DNA of 64,000 nt from an uncultured Hyphomicrobiales bacterium (GTDB lineage: Bacteria > Pseudomonadota > Alphaproteobacteria > Rhizobiales > Beijerinckiaceae), in contig CAINED010000076.1 of NCBI GenBank assembly GCA_903847605.1, forward strand, positions 1 through 64,000, in the 5' to 3' direction. The notes below the pieces were generated by a model, which saw nothing but the letters and a program-made list of their open reading frames with translations, was not told where the DNA came from and did not search any database. The position numbers were made by a program, and so were the translations under genes. Of this stretch, positions 10,228 through 18,788 are shown piece by piece. How positions within the stretch are numbered: the stretch's first letter is position 1; each line of letters begins with the position of its first letter.

Positions 10228-10438
10228 GCAGGCCGCCGAACCCCCGGCCCAAACGTAGGGAGACCGTCGCCAAGGTCCATGATACAGCCCCGCTCAAACT
10301 GCCATATTAATGTGACAGCGAAAAGTGGCGGAAAAATCACGAAGGTGCGACGCTCCAGAGTAGTTACGCTCGAGACCGCCTTCCGGTTTCAGCTTCAGCC
10401 ATAGAAAATACGATGCATATCGTCTATGCGCTGTGGTC

Positions 10439-11113
10439 ATGGATATTTTCGCCCCGTTTCACGAAGCGCACCCATTTTCGCCGTTCGTTGTCGGGCAGAT
10501 CGGCCAATCGCTCGATGGCCGTATCGCCACCCTTTCAGGCGATGCGCAGAACATCGGGGGAGCGGCCGGGCTCGATCATCTCCACCGGCTGCGCGCGGAA
10601 GTGGACGCTGTCGTGGTGGGCGCCGCCACGGTTCTGGCCGACGATCCGCAGCTCACGGTACGCCGGGTCAACGGCGCCAATCCTGCCCGCGTGGTCATCG
10701 ATCCCCGGGGTCGGATCGGCGGTGGTGGCCGCTGGCTGAATCCGGACGGCGCGCGAAGGATTCTCGTCACATCGGCGCAGACAGGCCCGGCCGGCTGCGA
10801 CGACATCATCGCCTTGCAGACCGGGATTGACGGTTTTTCGCCTTCACAAATTATCGGCGAACTTTTTCAGCGTGGTTTGAGAAAAATTCTCATCGAAGGC
10901 GGAGCAATCACCCTGTCCCGTTTCCTGCAGGCGGGCTGTCTCGACAGGCTGCATGTCGTCGTGTCGCCTCTGATCATCGGCGCGGGAAAACCCTCGCTCG
11001 AACTTCCGCCGATCGAGCGCCTTTCGCAGGCCATGCGCCCGGCGACGCGGATTTTCCTTCTTGGCGGCGGCGAAGTATTGTTCGATTGCGACATGCGCGA
11101 GGGGCAGAAATGA
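10439..11113 (+). CDS. RibD C-terminal-type (DHFR-fold) reductase
   Basis: Stand-alone RibD_C reductase domain of 224 residues without the deaminase half. Recognisable elements are the N-terminal GQIGQSLDGRIA, DAVVVGAATVLADDPQLTVR, PARVVIDPRGR and the late ILIEGGAITLSRFL and LLGGGEVLFD motifs of NADPH-dependent pyrimidine or dihydrofolate-reductase-like enzymes. It would be expected to reduce the ribosyl side chain of a pyrimidine made by a GTP cyclohydrolase II such as its divergent neighbour. The ATG at 10439 was preferred over a GTG two codons upstream. Its stop overlaps the next start in an ATGA arrangement. Confidence 0.88.
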   Translation: MDIFAPFHEAHPFSPFVVGQIGQSLDGRIATLSGDAQNIGGAAGLDHLHRLRAEVDAVVVGAATVLADDPQLTVRRVNGANPARVVIDPRGRIGGGGRWLNPDGARRILVTSAQTGPAGCDDIIALQTGIDGFSPSQIIGELFQRGLRKILIEGGAITLSRFLQAGCLDRLHVVVSPLIIGAGKPSLELPPIERLSQAMRPATRIFLLGGGEVLFDCDMREGQK

Positions 11114-11673
11114 GCGCCACGAACGACAGCACCGGCAGGCCTGAACATTACGCGCCACTGGCCAAATGGCTGCACTGGATCATTGCATTGCTCGTGATCG
11201 GCATGATCCCCGCAGGCATCGCCATGGCGAATATCGCGCCGGGGCCGCTGCAGGACCGGCTCTATCTGCTGCACCGCTCCACCGGCTTGCTCGTCCTTGC
11301 GCTCGCCATTATCAGGCTGTTCGTGCGCGCGAGCTATGGCGCGCCCGCGCCTTATGCGGGACTCACGCGCTTCGAGCGCATCGCTTCGACGGCGACGCAT
11401 CATCTTCTTTATCTGATGCTGTTCTTCATGCCGATCGTCGGCTGGATGATGGCCTCGGCCTTCGGCGCGACGACTTCCTTCTACGGCTTGTTCGACATGC
11501 CGAACCTCGTCGGCAAGAACGAGGCATTGTTCAAGGTATTGCAGAAGGCGCATTTCTTCGGCGGCATATTGATGGCGCTGCTTATCCTCATGCATTTCGC
11601 CGGCGCGATGATGCATACGTTCGTCAAGCGCGACATCGTCCTGTGGCGCATGCTGCCGCGCAGCTGGAGTTAG
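11110..11673 (+). CDS. Cytochrome b561 family protein
   Basis: Four-helix membrane cytochrome b of 187 residues. Candidate haem histidines are in KWLHWIIALL, LLHRSTGLLV, ATHHLLYLM and the AHFFGG...LMHFAG segments, matching prokaryotic b561/CybB. It would transfer electrons between the quinone pool and a periplasmic or cytoplasmic partner. It overlaps the RibD-type reductase gene by 4 bases, so the two are cotranscribed and probably coupled in translation. A palindrome begins at its stop codon and likely ends the transcript. Confidence 0.9.
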   Translation: MSATNDSTGRPEHYAPLAKWLHWIIALLVIGMIPAGIAMANIAPGPLQDRLYLLHRSTGLLVLALAIIRLFVRASYGAPAPYAGLTRFERIASTATHHLLYLMLFFMPIVGWMMASAFGATTSFYGLFDMPNLVGKNEALFKVLQKAHFFGGILMALLILMHFAGAMMHTFVKRDIVLWRMLPRSWS

Positions 11674-11721
11674 AGCATGGGGCGAAAAAGTAGCCCCGGT
11701 TTTTCGCTAACCCGATGCTCT
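11672..11721. repeat. Dispersed palindrome, GAGCATG/GAAAAAG type (copy 1)
   Basis: Imperfect inverted repeat: outer arms AGAGCAT and ATGCTCT, inner arms GGGGCGAAAAAG and CGGTTTTTCGC. It starts inside the TAG stop of the cytochrome b561 gene and lies between it and the convergent methyltransferase gene, so it may act as a bidirectional terminator. A related palindrome is at 47925-47972. It resembles a very common rhizobial intergenic element. Confidence 0.65.
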
Positions 11722-11738
11722 CTTTATTGAATCGCAAA

Positions 11739-12578
11739 TCAGTTCGCGCGCGCATAAAGATCGAGATGGCCGATCTCGCAATGCACCGCCGTTTTCTTGT
11801 CCGCCAGCCATGAAGCAACATCGTCTGCGGCGACACGTCCGGTTTCGCCGACGGCATGAGCAATTCCGCTCGCGAGTTCGCTCATAAGCAGGCGATCTTT
11901 GACGCTTAATCGCCATGGGCTTTCACCCGTCGCGACAATATATCCTTTGCGCCTGAAGGCTTCGCTCATCAGAGCCGTGGCGTTCGGACCGGCGGCTGCG
12001 CCAAATCCCTTGTCGGTCGACTGATGGGCGTTGAAAGCGGCGAGCATGGCCGCATCTGCGCGATGCGGAGGCGACCAGACCTCGCGCCCGTCGTACGTCA
12101 GGATCGTGTAGAGCGGCAGTTTGCGCGCCGTGAGCGCGACGATGAACGTCTCGATGAACCGCTCCGAGACAAGATCAAAAAAGGCAGCGGCTGTGACAGC
12201 GTCGGCCGGCTCGTCGAGAATCGTGTCGAGATCCTTCGAAAGGTCGCATTGCACGAAGCTTGTTTCGATGATGCGTGCGTTCTTTTCCAGCCTAACGCCC
12301 GCTGAAGTATCCTCAGCGCGGTCCGCCCAACGGCACAAGAGCTCGCGCGCCGCAGCGAGAAGCCTTGCGTCGTAATCGACAAGCCGCCACGTCTGGCGCG
12401 GGCCGAGATGAGGCGCCAGCGAGCGCAGATGCGATCCCGAGCCGCAGCCGATGTCGGTCAGCGTGACGTGATCGCGTGCACCGAAATCGCGCATGAATGC
12501 CGCGCGCACATCGGCATTGACCGAGCGGTGATCGACGGGTTCGCGCAAAGACAGCCAGTCGACGGAAAAGCCGCTCAT
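11739..12578 (-). CDS. Class I SAM-dependent methyltransferase
   Basis: 279 residues with a Rossmann methyltransferase core; motif I is TLTDIGCGSGSHL, followed by an acidic residue after the second strand (WRLVDYDARLL). The AADAMLAAFNAHQ region and a C-terminal segment rich in charged residues do not point to a known substrate. The start overlaps the stop of the upstream glycosyltransferase in ATGA fashion, so it is the last gene of a four-gene minus-strand unit (dehydrogenase, PTPS homologue, GT4, methyltransferase). Context suggests it methylates a pterin- or pyrimidine-derived product or its glycoside. Confidence 0.82.
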   Translation of the reverse strand: MSGFSVDWLSLREPVDHRSVNADVRAAFMRDFGARDHVTLTDIGCGSGSHLRSLAPHLGPRQTWRLVDYDARLLAAARELLCRWADRAEDTSAGVRLEKNARIIETSFVQCDLSKDLDTILDEPADAVTAAAFFDLVSERFIETFIVALTARKLPLYTILTYDGREVWSPPHRADAAMLAAFNAHQSTDKGFGAAAGPNATALMSEAFRRKGYIVATGESPWRLSVKDRLLMSELASGIAHAVGETGRVAADDVASWLADKKTAVHCEIGHLDLYARAN

Positions 12579-13636
12579 GACTCAACTCCTGGCACTTCCG
12601 CAACCTGGCGGATGGCGGCGGCGATCTTTGCGGCGGTGTTTTCCCAGCGAGGCAGATTTTCCGCCTCAATCCATGCGGCTTCGGCGATTTGCCGGCGTAA
12701 GGAAGAATCCTGAATGAGCTTTCGCAGCGCATCTGCAAGCCCGATTGCATCGCCCGACGCGACTTTCATCGCCGCGCCATCGGGAACAGTCGTCGCTGCC
12801 GCTCCGCCAGTTGTCGTGACGATGGGCAGACCGCGCGAAAGGGCTTCGGTCAGCACCATGCCATAGCCTTCGTAGTGCGAAGCGGAGACGAAGATATCCG
12901 CTGCGGCGTATAGTTCCTCTAGCGCTGCATCATCGACTTCGCCCGTCAGCACGATACGCTCGCCAAGATGCGCATCAGTAATCTTGTCTTTCACGCGCGC
13001 GGCAAAATCCGGCGCGCGCGAAATCGAACCTGCAATCGTGCAGCGCCAGTCAAGATTGCCGATACGCGAGAGCGCGTCGACGAGCACATCATATCCCTTG
13101 CGTGGCACCACGGAGCCGACAGCAAGAAGTTGTGGCGCACCCGCGCCGCCGACCATGCGCGGTTTTCTGTCCGTGCCCGGCTCGGCGACGGTCATTTTTT
13201 GCGCGGGCACGCCGAAATCGTTGACGAGCGTCTTCGCGGTCTCGCCGCTGGTGACTATGACATGTGCGGAAGCCGCTAGAACCGCGCGCTCGTTCTGCAG
13301 AAGGTGTGCGGCGAGTTCAGCTTCCAATCCTGATTCCAGTCCCAGCGGATGATGGCAAAGTGCAATAATTCCGGCGCTTGTCGCCGCCGCGAATTCCGCA
13401 GAACATGCACCCCATGCAAGGCCATCGGCCACAATGACGTCCCCCGCAGGAACGCCCGCAAATTTCACGCGTGTCGTTGCAAGATCGTCGGCGGAAGGAA
13501 ATGGAAAGCTCGCCGGGAGCTGCATATGCACGACATCGATGCCGAATTGCGGCAGTAACGCCATCACGCGGCGATCGTAGATATAGCCGCCGGTTCGGGT
13601 CTCGATATCGCCGGGAATGGCGAAATGCACGCGCAT
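12575..13636 (-). CDS. Glycosyltransferase family 4
   Basis: 353-residue GT-B fold retaining glycosyltransferase. The N-terminal acceptor domain begins HFAIPGDIETRTGGYIYDRR; the C-terminal donor domain has LLAVGSVVPRKGYDVLVDAL and the E-x7-E signature in HYEGYGMVLTEAL. No signal peptide or membrane segment, so it is a cytosolic enzyme. Placed between a PTPS homologue and a methyltransferase, it could glycosylate a reduced pterin-like molecule, as in cyanopterin-type glycosides; this is inference from neighbours. ATGA overlap with the methyltransferase downstream. Confidence 0.9.
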   Translation of the reverse strand: MRVHFAIPGDIETRTGGYIYDRRVMALLPQFGIDVVHMQLPASFPFPSADDLATTRVKFAGVPAGDVIVADGLAWGACSAEFAAATSAGIIALCHHPLGLESGLEAELAAHLLQNERAVLAASAHVIVTSGETAKTLVNDFGVPAQKMTVAEPGTDRKPRMVGGAGAPQLLAVGSVVPRKGYDVLVDALSRIGNLDWRCTIAGSISRAPDFAARVKDKITDAHLGERIVLTGEVDDAALEELYAAADIFVSASHYEGYGMVLTEALSRGLPIVTTTGGAAATTVPDGAAMKVASGDAIGLADALRKLIQDSSLRRQIAEAAWIEAENLPRWENTAAKIAAAIRQVAEVPGVES

Positions 13637-13663
13637 TTCATGCGCTCCATAACAGAGCGCCGG

Positions 13664-14068
13664 TCATTGTGGGATCGTGCCTTCATACCAGGCGCGCGCG
13701 ACATGAGATTCATGCAGCGTCACCTTGATGCGTGAAATGCCTTCGCCGCCAGGGCCCAGCTTGCCGGCGCGCTGCGCTTCGGCCATCGCATCGAAGATAT
13801 GTTTGCAAAGAAATTCCGTCGTCGTCTGCTTGCCCTGGAATTGTGGGAGTTCGTCCAGGTTCTGATAATTCAGCGGGCCAAGCGTCGCCTTCAAGGCGTC
13901 ATGGGCACGACCGATGTCAACGACGACGCCATCGTCCGTCAGAGACTCACGATAAAAGGCGACATCGACGACGAAGGTCGCGCCGTGCAGCTTCTGCGCC
14001 GGGCCGAACAATTCGCCCTTGAAAGAATGGGCGATCATGATGTGCTCGCGCACTTCGACTGCAAACAT
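13664..14068 (-). CDS. 6-pyruvoyltetrahydropterin synthase/QueD homologue lacking catalytic residues
   Basis: 134 residues, the right size for a T-fold PTPS subunit. The N-terminal strand with IMIAHSFKGE keeps the first zinc histidine. In the region that in QueD reads Cys-x3-His-Gly-His, this protein reads AQKLHGA, so the nucleophilic Cys position is Ala and the third zinc His is Ala. VVDIGRAHDAL and NYQNLDELP correspond to the ID-F and LDH-LND regions; TTTEFLCKHIF matches the PTSE helix. It should therefore not act as a standard 6-carboxytetrahydropterin synthase; a different reaction on a pyrimidine or pterin is likely. It sits 12 bases after the dehydrogenase gene and 27 bases before the glycosyltransferase. 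Confidence 0.85.
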   Translation of the reverse strand: MFAVEVREHIMIAHSFKGELFGPAQKLHGATFVVDVAFYRESLTDDGVVVDIGRAHDALKATLGPLNYQNLDELPQFQGKQTTTEFLCKHIFDAMAEAQRAGKLGPGGEGISRIKVTLHESHVARAWYEGTIPQ

Positions 14069-14080
14069 GGATGAACTCCT

Positions 14081-15079
14081 TCAGGGATAGGTAATGACGG
14101 CAGCGAGGCCCGCGCCGGATGTCAGGAATTTTGGCAGCTTCTCAGGCGCATCTTCGAATTCGATTTCGTCCGTGATGAGGGCATCGAGCCGTTCGTCCCT
14201 GAGCAGATCGAGCGCCTTGCCGAGGCGGCGCGCGTAGTCCCATCGCGGACGTCGTATCGGAGATACGCTGCCCACCTGCGAAGAGATCAGTTGCAGCCGG
14301 CGGCTGTGGAACGCTCCGCCGAGCGGCGCGGCGACGGCGCCTTCGCCATACCAGCTGAGTTCCACGACCTTCCCCTCGAAGCCCGCAGCGCCGATCGCGG
14401 TTGCAAGGCCCGAAGCCGATGCGCTGGCATGAAAGACGATGTCGGCGTCGTCTGCGATTGTGTCAGGCGCGGAAAACCGCGCGCCGAACGACCGCACAAT
14501 GGAAGACCGCGACGCGTCGATGTCGCAGGCGACGACATCGGCCCCCGGCAAACCTGCGCAGATATAGGTCACCAGAAGTCCGACCAGCCCGCAGCCGACA
14601 ATCGCGATGCGATCTCCCGGCCCCGCGCCGGAATCCCACACAGCATTCAGCGCGGTTTCCATGTTGGCGGCAAGCGCCGCGCGGCGCGACGGCAAACCTT
14701 CGGGCAGGACCCGAAGCATCGAGGCCGGCGCGACGAAGCAATCCTGATGTGGATGCAGAGAGAACACCGGTTTCCCGAGGATTTCACGAGGGCCATCCTC
14801 GACGAGGCCGACAGCGCAATAGCCGTATTTCACAGGGAAAGGGAAAGAACCGTCCTGCAAGGGCGCGCGCATCCGCTCGAATTCCGCTAGGGGCACCCTG
14901 CCTTCGCACACAAGCCGTTCCGTGCCGCGGCTGACGGCGGAAAACTGCATACGCACAAGGGCTTCGCCGGTTCCCGGCGAACGCAGATTCTCTTCGCGCA
15001 AGACAGCGCGGCCCTGGCTCTCGTACCAGAGGGCCCTTGCCGTGCGGTTTGCGGCTGCTATGTCCTTCTCGCCCAACAT
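14081..15079 (-). CDS. Zinc-binding-dehydrogenase-like MDR oxidoreductase
   Basis: 332 residues. GroES-like N-terminal domain (LRSPGTGEALVRM, SAVSRGTERLV) and a Rossmann domain (GDRIAIVGCGLVGLL, VVACDIDASR). The catalytic Cys and the lobe of four structural Cys residues typical of zinc alcohol dehydrogenases are not visible (SRGTE replaces the C-G-T-D segment), so it may be a zinc-free reductase. It is the first gene of the minus-strand unit and is divergent from the glucosyltransferase gene with 73 bases between, which must hold both promoters. The substrate is unknown; a keto or hydroxyl group on the PTPS-homologue product is a reasonable guess. Confidence 0.83.
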   Translation of the reverse strand: MLGEKDIAAANRTARALWYESQGRAVLREENLRSPGTGEALVRMQFSAVSRGTERLVCEGRVPLAEFERMRAPLQDGSFPFPVKYGYCAVGLVEDGPREILGKPVFSLHPHQDCFVAPASMLRVLPEGLPSRRAALAANMETALNAVWDSGAGPGDRIAIVGCGLVGLLVTYICAGLPGADVVACDIDASRSSIVRSFGARFSAPDTIADDADIVFHASASASGLATAIGAAGFEGKVVELSWYGEGAVAAPLGGAFHSRRLQLISSQVGSVSPIRRPRWDYARRLGKALDLLRDERLDALITDEIEFEDAPEKLPKFLTSGAGLAAVITYP

Positions 15080-15152
15080 TGGCCATCCCGGTGCGCTTCA
15101 TCCGGCCTAAATCATCCGGCTGCCGATTTCCACTTCGCAGAGTTCAGTATTC

Positions 15153-16964
15153 ATGTCCCCCAGAGAAATCGAGCCTGCAGCCCCTTCCCTCGCTATCGCG
15201 GGCGCGCCGGCCATGACGCCGGCGGGAGTCCAGCAGGCGCAGGTTTTGACGCGCCGGCGCTGGATCGTCTTCGCACTCAACACGCTCACCTATCTGGGGC
15301 TGCTTGTCTGGCTTGCCAGTATCCTGGGTCACGGCGGCTGGAGCGTCATCGACGCGGCGATATTTTTCGGCTTCGCCATCGCCTCGCCATGGACCGTGCT
15401 GGGCTTGTGGAATGCCCTCATCGGCGTCTGGGCGCTGCACTTCTCGGGCGACGCTGTCGCCGCCGTCGCGCCGCATGCCGCAGCAGCAGATGTGCCCACC
15501 CCGATCACGGCCCGCACAGCCATCGTCATGGCGATTTATAATGAGGATCCCCGGCGCGCGATCCTGCGTCTCGAAATCGTGCGCGAATCCGTCGAGCGCA
15601 CCGGAGAAGGCGCGCATTTCGATTATTTCGTTCTGAGCGACACGCGCGATCCCGGCATCGCCAAACGCGAGGAAGAGGAATTCGACGTATGGAAAGCACG
15701 TTCCGGCGCGGGCGCGGCGCGGCTGCATTACCGGCGGCGCGCCAGTAACGAAGGCTTCAAGGCCGGCAACATGCGCGAATTCGTCGAGACGCGCGGCAAT
15801 GGGTACGAATTCATGATCCCGCTCGACGCCGACAGTCTGATGTCGGGCGAAGCCATCGTGCGCATGGTACGCGTCGGGCAGGCCTGGCCGAAGATCGGCA
15901 TCCTGCAGGGCCTTGTCACCGGCGCGCCGGCCAAATCCGGCTTCGCACGCCTCTTCCAGTTTGGCATGCGCCACGCCATGCGGCCTTATACGTCGGGCGC
16001 GGCGTGGTGGAACGGCGATTGTGGTCCATTCTGGGGCCATAATGCGCTGGTGCGCATCGCGCCCTTTCGCGATCATTGCCATCTGCCTGTTTTGCCGGGC
16101 ACCGGGCCGCTGAGCGGACGCATTCTCTCGCACGATCAGGTCGAAGCCGTGCTGATGCGGCGCGCAGGCTATGAAGTGCGCGTACTGCCGCAGGAAGGCG
16201 GCAATTGGGAGGACAATCCGCCGACGCTCTCGGAATTCTCGCGCCGCGATACGCGCTGGTGCCAAGGCAACCTTCAATATCTGAAACTGCTCGATCTCAA
16301 GGGCATCGAAGCCACGAGCCGCTTCCAGCTCGTCTGGGCGATCATGATGTTCATCGGCATTCCCGCATGGACCGCCATCATTGCCCTCATCGCCATCAAG
16401 CCGCTCGATGGCGAGACCTACGCCAACTTCCCCGGCATGTCCGCGCTGTGGCTCTATATCGTGTTCATGCTGATGTACCTGTCGCCGAAACTCGCGGGCT
16501 ACTTCGATGTGGCGCTGACGAAAGGCGGTTTGAAAAGCTATGGTGGCGGACCACGTTTTGCCGCCGGCGTAATTGCGGAAACCGTCTTCTCGCTGCTTCT
16601 CTCATCTGCAACGACGTTCAGAACCGCTATTTTCGTGCTCGGACTTCCCTTCGGTGTCAGTGCAACATGGAGCGGTCAATCGCGCGATGCCCATCGCGTG
16701 GCGTGGGATGAGGCCGCGAAGTTGCTCTGGCCGCAGTTGCTTTTCGGCTTCTTCATTTTCGGCGCGGCTTTTCTGCTGGCGCGCGCAACGATCCTGCCGA
16801 GCCTGCCGCTGACTCTGGGATATGTTGTTGCGATACCGCTGGCTGTCATGACGTCGGGCGCAGCGCTCGGCGCATTCCTGCAAAGCACCGGCCTTTGCGC
16901 GATTCCCGAGGAATTCGACACGCCGCGCGAAATCGCCGATTTCGAATCGCGCCGGAGCCGCTGA
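15153..16964 (+). CDS. mdoH: Glucan glucosyltransferase, OpgH/MdoH type
   Basis: Inner-membrane family 2 glycosyltransferase of 603 residues, shorter than E. coli OpgH (about 850). Membrane segments flank a cytosolic GT2 domain with TAIVMAIYNEDPRR, the metal-binding acidic residues in PLDADSLMSGE and the processivity motif RDTRWCQGN (Q/RxxRW type). It should polymerise UDP-glucose into beta-glucan extruded to the periplasm. No opgG lies next to it; instead a methyltransferase, an exported protein and an acyltransferase follow in tight succession, suggesting a specialised glucan. Confidence 0.9.
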   Translation: MSPREIEPAAPSLAIAGAPAMTPAGVQQAQVLTRRRWIVFALNTLTYLGLLVWLASILGHGGWSVIDAAIFFGFAIASPWTVLGLWNALIGVWALHFSGDAVAAVAPHAAAADVPTPITARTAIVMAIYNEDPRRAILRLEIVRESVERTGEGAHFDYFVLSDTRDPGIAKREEEEFDVWKARSGAGAARLHYRRRASNEGFKAGNMREFVETRGNGYEFMIPLDADSLMSGEAIVRMVRVGQAWPKIGILQGLVTGAPAKSGFARLFQFGMRHAMRPYTSGAAWWNGDCGPFWGHNALVRIAPFRDHCHLPVLPGTGPLSGRILSHDQVEAVLMRRAGYEVRVLPQEGGNWEDNPPTLSEFSRRDTRWCQGNLQYLKLLDLKGIEATSRFQLVWAIMMFIGIPAWTAIIALIAIKPLDGETYANFPGMSALWLYIVFMLMYLSPKLAGYFDVALTKGGLKSYGGGPRFAAGVIAETVFSLLLSSATTFRTAIFVLGLPFGVSATWSGQSRDAHRVAWDEAAKLLWPQLLFGFFIFGAAFLLARATILPSLPLTLGYVVAIPLAVMTSGAALGAFLQSTGLCAIPEEFDTPREIADFESRRSR

Positions 16965-16965
16965 C

Positions 16966-17760
16966 ATGGGCGTTCTCGACGAATGGCGGGGCTTATGGCG
17001 CTCGATCAAGGTTTATCGTCTCGACAAGAACCACGCGCGGGCGCTCGATGAAATGCATCGCGATTTCGCAGGTCCGGACGATCTCGTCTTCGACATAGGC
17101 GCGCATGTCGGCGATCGCACGGCGTCCTTCCGGCGGCTCGGCGCGCGCGTTGTCGTCTGCGAACCGCAGACCAATTGCTTACGCGTCTTGCGCCTGCTGC
17201 ACGGGCGGGACCGCGATGTCACCTTGCTCGAAACCGCCGTCTCCGATCGCGAGGGCGTGCTGACCTTTTCGGTCAATACGCGCAATCCCACGGTCTCCAC
17301 GCTCTCGACCGAATTCGTCACGGCCGCGAATGCGGGGGCGAAAGGATGGGAGGGGCAGACCTGGGACAAACAGGTCCAGGTGAGAGCGACGACGCTCGAC
17401 GCGTTGATCGCAAAATACGGAGCGCCCGTGTTCGTGAAAATCGACGTCGAGGGCGCCGAAGAACAGGTGCTGCGCGGGTTGAGCGCGCCTGTGCCGGCGC
17501 TTTCGTTTGAATTCACCACGATACAGCGCGATGTTGCGGATGCCTGCCTGCGGCGATGCGCGGACCTCGGTTATGACAGGTTCAATGTCTCGCTCGGCGA
17601 ATCGCAAATCATGACCTTTGCTAGCCCCGTGGACGCCGGGACGATGCGCGGGCATATTGCCGGCCTTCCCCATGAAGCCAATTCCGGCGATATCTACGCC
17701 TTGCGCGACGACTGGACCGGCAGGACCGGCTTGAACATGAAGGGCGATACACGAGAATGA
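16966..17760 (+). CDS. FkbM family methyltransferase
   Basis: 264-residue SAM-dependent O-methyltransferase. Motif I is LVFDIGAHVGDRTASF, followed by ARVVVCEPQ, and the FkbM signature PVFVKIDVEGAEEQVLRGL is intact. Members methylate hydroxyls of sugars or polyketides. It starts one base after the glucosyltransferase stop and its own TGA overlaps the next ATG, so it is part of a four-gene operon. A role in O-methylating glucan residues or the tip of the chain is inferred from position. Confidence 0.9.
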   Translation: MGVLDEWRGLWRSIKVYRLDKNHARALDEMHRDFAGPDDLVFDIGAHVGDRTASFRRLGARVVVCEPQTNCLRVLRLLHGRDRDVTLLETAVSDREGVLTFSVNTRNPTVSTLSTEFVTAANAGAKGWEGQTWDKQVQVRATTLDALIAKYGAPVFVKIDVEGAEEQVLRGLSAPVPALSFEFTTIQRDVADACLRRCADLGYDRFNVSLGESQIMTFASPVDAGTMRGHIAGLPHEANSGDIYALRDDWTGRTGLNMKGDTRE

Positions 17761-18788
17761 GCGGACGAATGCTGAAAACGAACCTTTGGGCCTGCGCTGC
17801 ATTGATGGTCTTTGGACTGACAGGTGCAGCAATGTCGCAGTCTCAGACCGTGCCCGGATCCAACCAGTTCGTTCCGCCCGCCGAAAAGGCCGATCCCAAT
17901 GCCATCGGCGTCGACGTGACGAACAAGAGCGAGCCCGTTCTCTGCGCCGAGAAAGACAATATCCATCTCGATTTCGTTTCTCCGCAGGTTCGCCAGTTCC
18001 GCATTCAGGCCGTGCATCCCGCCTATATTGGAACAATCGTCAACGATCGCTACGCGCCGGACTTTACCTCCTGCGACATGTCGAACGATCCCGTCTTCGC
18101 AGGAACCAAGCCGCGCAAGATCACCTTCTGGGAGACGCCGGAATACTGGATTACCGGATTCACTTTCCCGGCCTTCTGGCGTCCCGGCACTGTGCCGGTG
18201 CGCGTCGGCGATCGCGTCGAGGAAGGTCTGCACATGATCCAGTTCTGGATGCGCTATCGCGACCGCGCCGAGGAAGTGCTTGTTCTCTATCCTCCCGATG
18301 GATACTGGCGCGCGCGTCCCCTGCCTTTCGCCGACATGCGCATGACCGCCTATGGCTCGTCTTTCCTTGTCGGCCCTGTCGAGATTCAGGACCGCCCCAT
18401 CGTCGCCATCAAGGATGTGTCGTTCGATCCGGCGACGCTGACTTTCACGCTCAATTTCGTGCGCGGCGGATCCGCCACCATGAAAATGGAGAAGATCGAT
18501 CAGGAGCACATGTCGATCGACGTGAACTTCTCCGGCGCGATGCCCGGCAACCTGCCCTTCGCGGCGCTGCGTTCGATGTACGCGACAGAATATAATGCAG
18601 ACGCGGCGCGCGTGACCTGGCGTACGAAAGGCGGCTCGCGCTGGGGGGAAGACAATGTGATGCAGTTCAAGAGCGCCAATAACGCCGTCGAATTCTGGCT
18701 TGGACGCCTGATCCCGTCCAAGCATAATACGAGTGCGCCGGACATGATCTTCGGGCGTTTCTCCAGCAAGGCGTCGGATGGCAAGTAA
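17757..18788 (+). CDS. Exported protein of unknown function in glucan operon
   Basis: 343 residues that I do not recognise. A signal peptide is visible (basic start, then about 18 hydrophobic residues ending GAAMSQSQ). The mature protein is probably beta-rich, with two cysteines about 45 residues apart (VLCAEKDN and FTSCDMSND) that could form a disulfide in the periplasm, and aromatic-rich stretches (TFWETPEYWITGFTFPAFW) that would suit carbohydrate binding. ATGA overlap with the methyltransferase before it and 11-base overlap with the acyltransferase after it. It could take the place of OpgG in processing the glucan, but no OpgG-like motif is seen. Confidence 0.75.
   Translation: MSGRMLKTNLWACAALMVFGLTGAAMSQSQTVPGSNQFVPPAEKADPNAIGVDVTNKSEPVLCAEKDNIHLDFVSPQVRQFRIQAVHPAYIGTIVNDRYAPDFTSCDMSNDPVFAGTKPRKITFWETPEYWITGFTFPAFWRPGTVPVRVGDRVEEGLHMIQFWMRYRDRAEEVLVLYPPDGYWRARPLPFADMRMTAYGSSFLVGPVEIQDRPIVAIKDVSFDPATLTFTLNFVRGGSATMKMEKIDQEHMSIDVNFSGAMPGNLPFAALRSMYATEYNADAARVTWRTKGGSRWGEDNVMQFKSANNAVEFWLGRLIPSKHNTSAPDMIFGRFSSKASDGK

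Noticed and set aside
10228-10438. FMN riboswitch between the cyclohydrolase and reductase genes
   Set aside because: No AGGGUG/GCCGGC-type RFN consensus or matching stems could be found in this gap.
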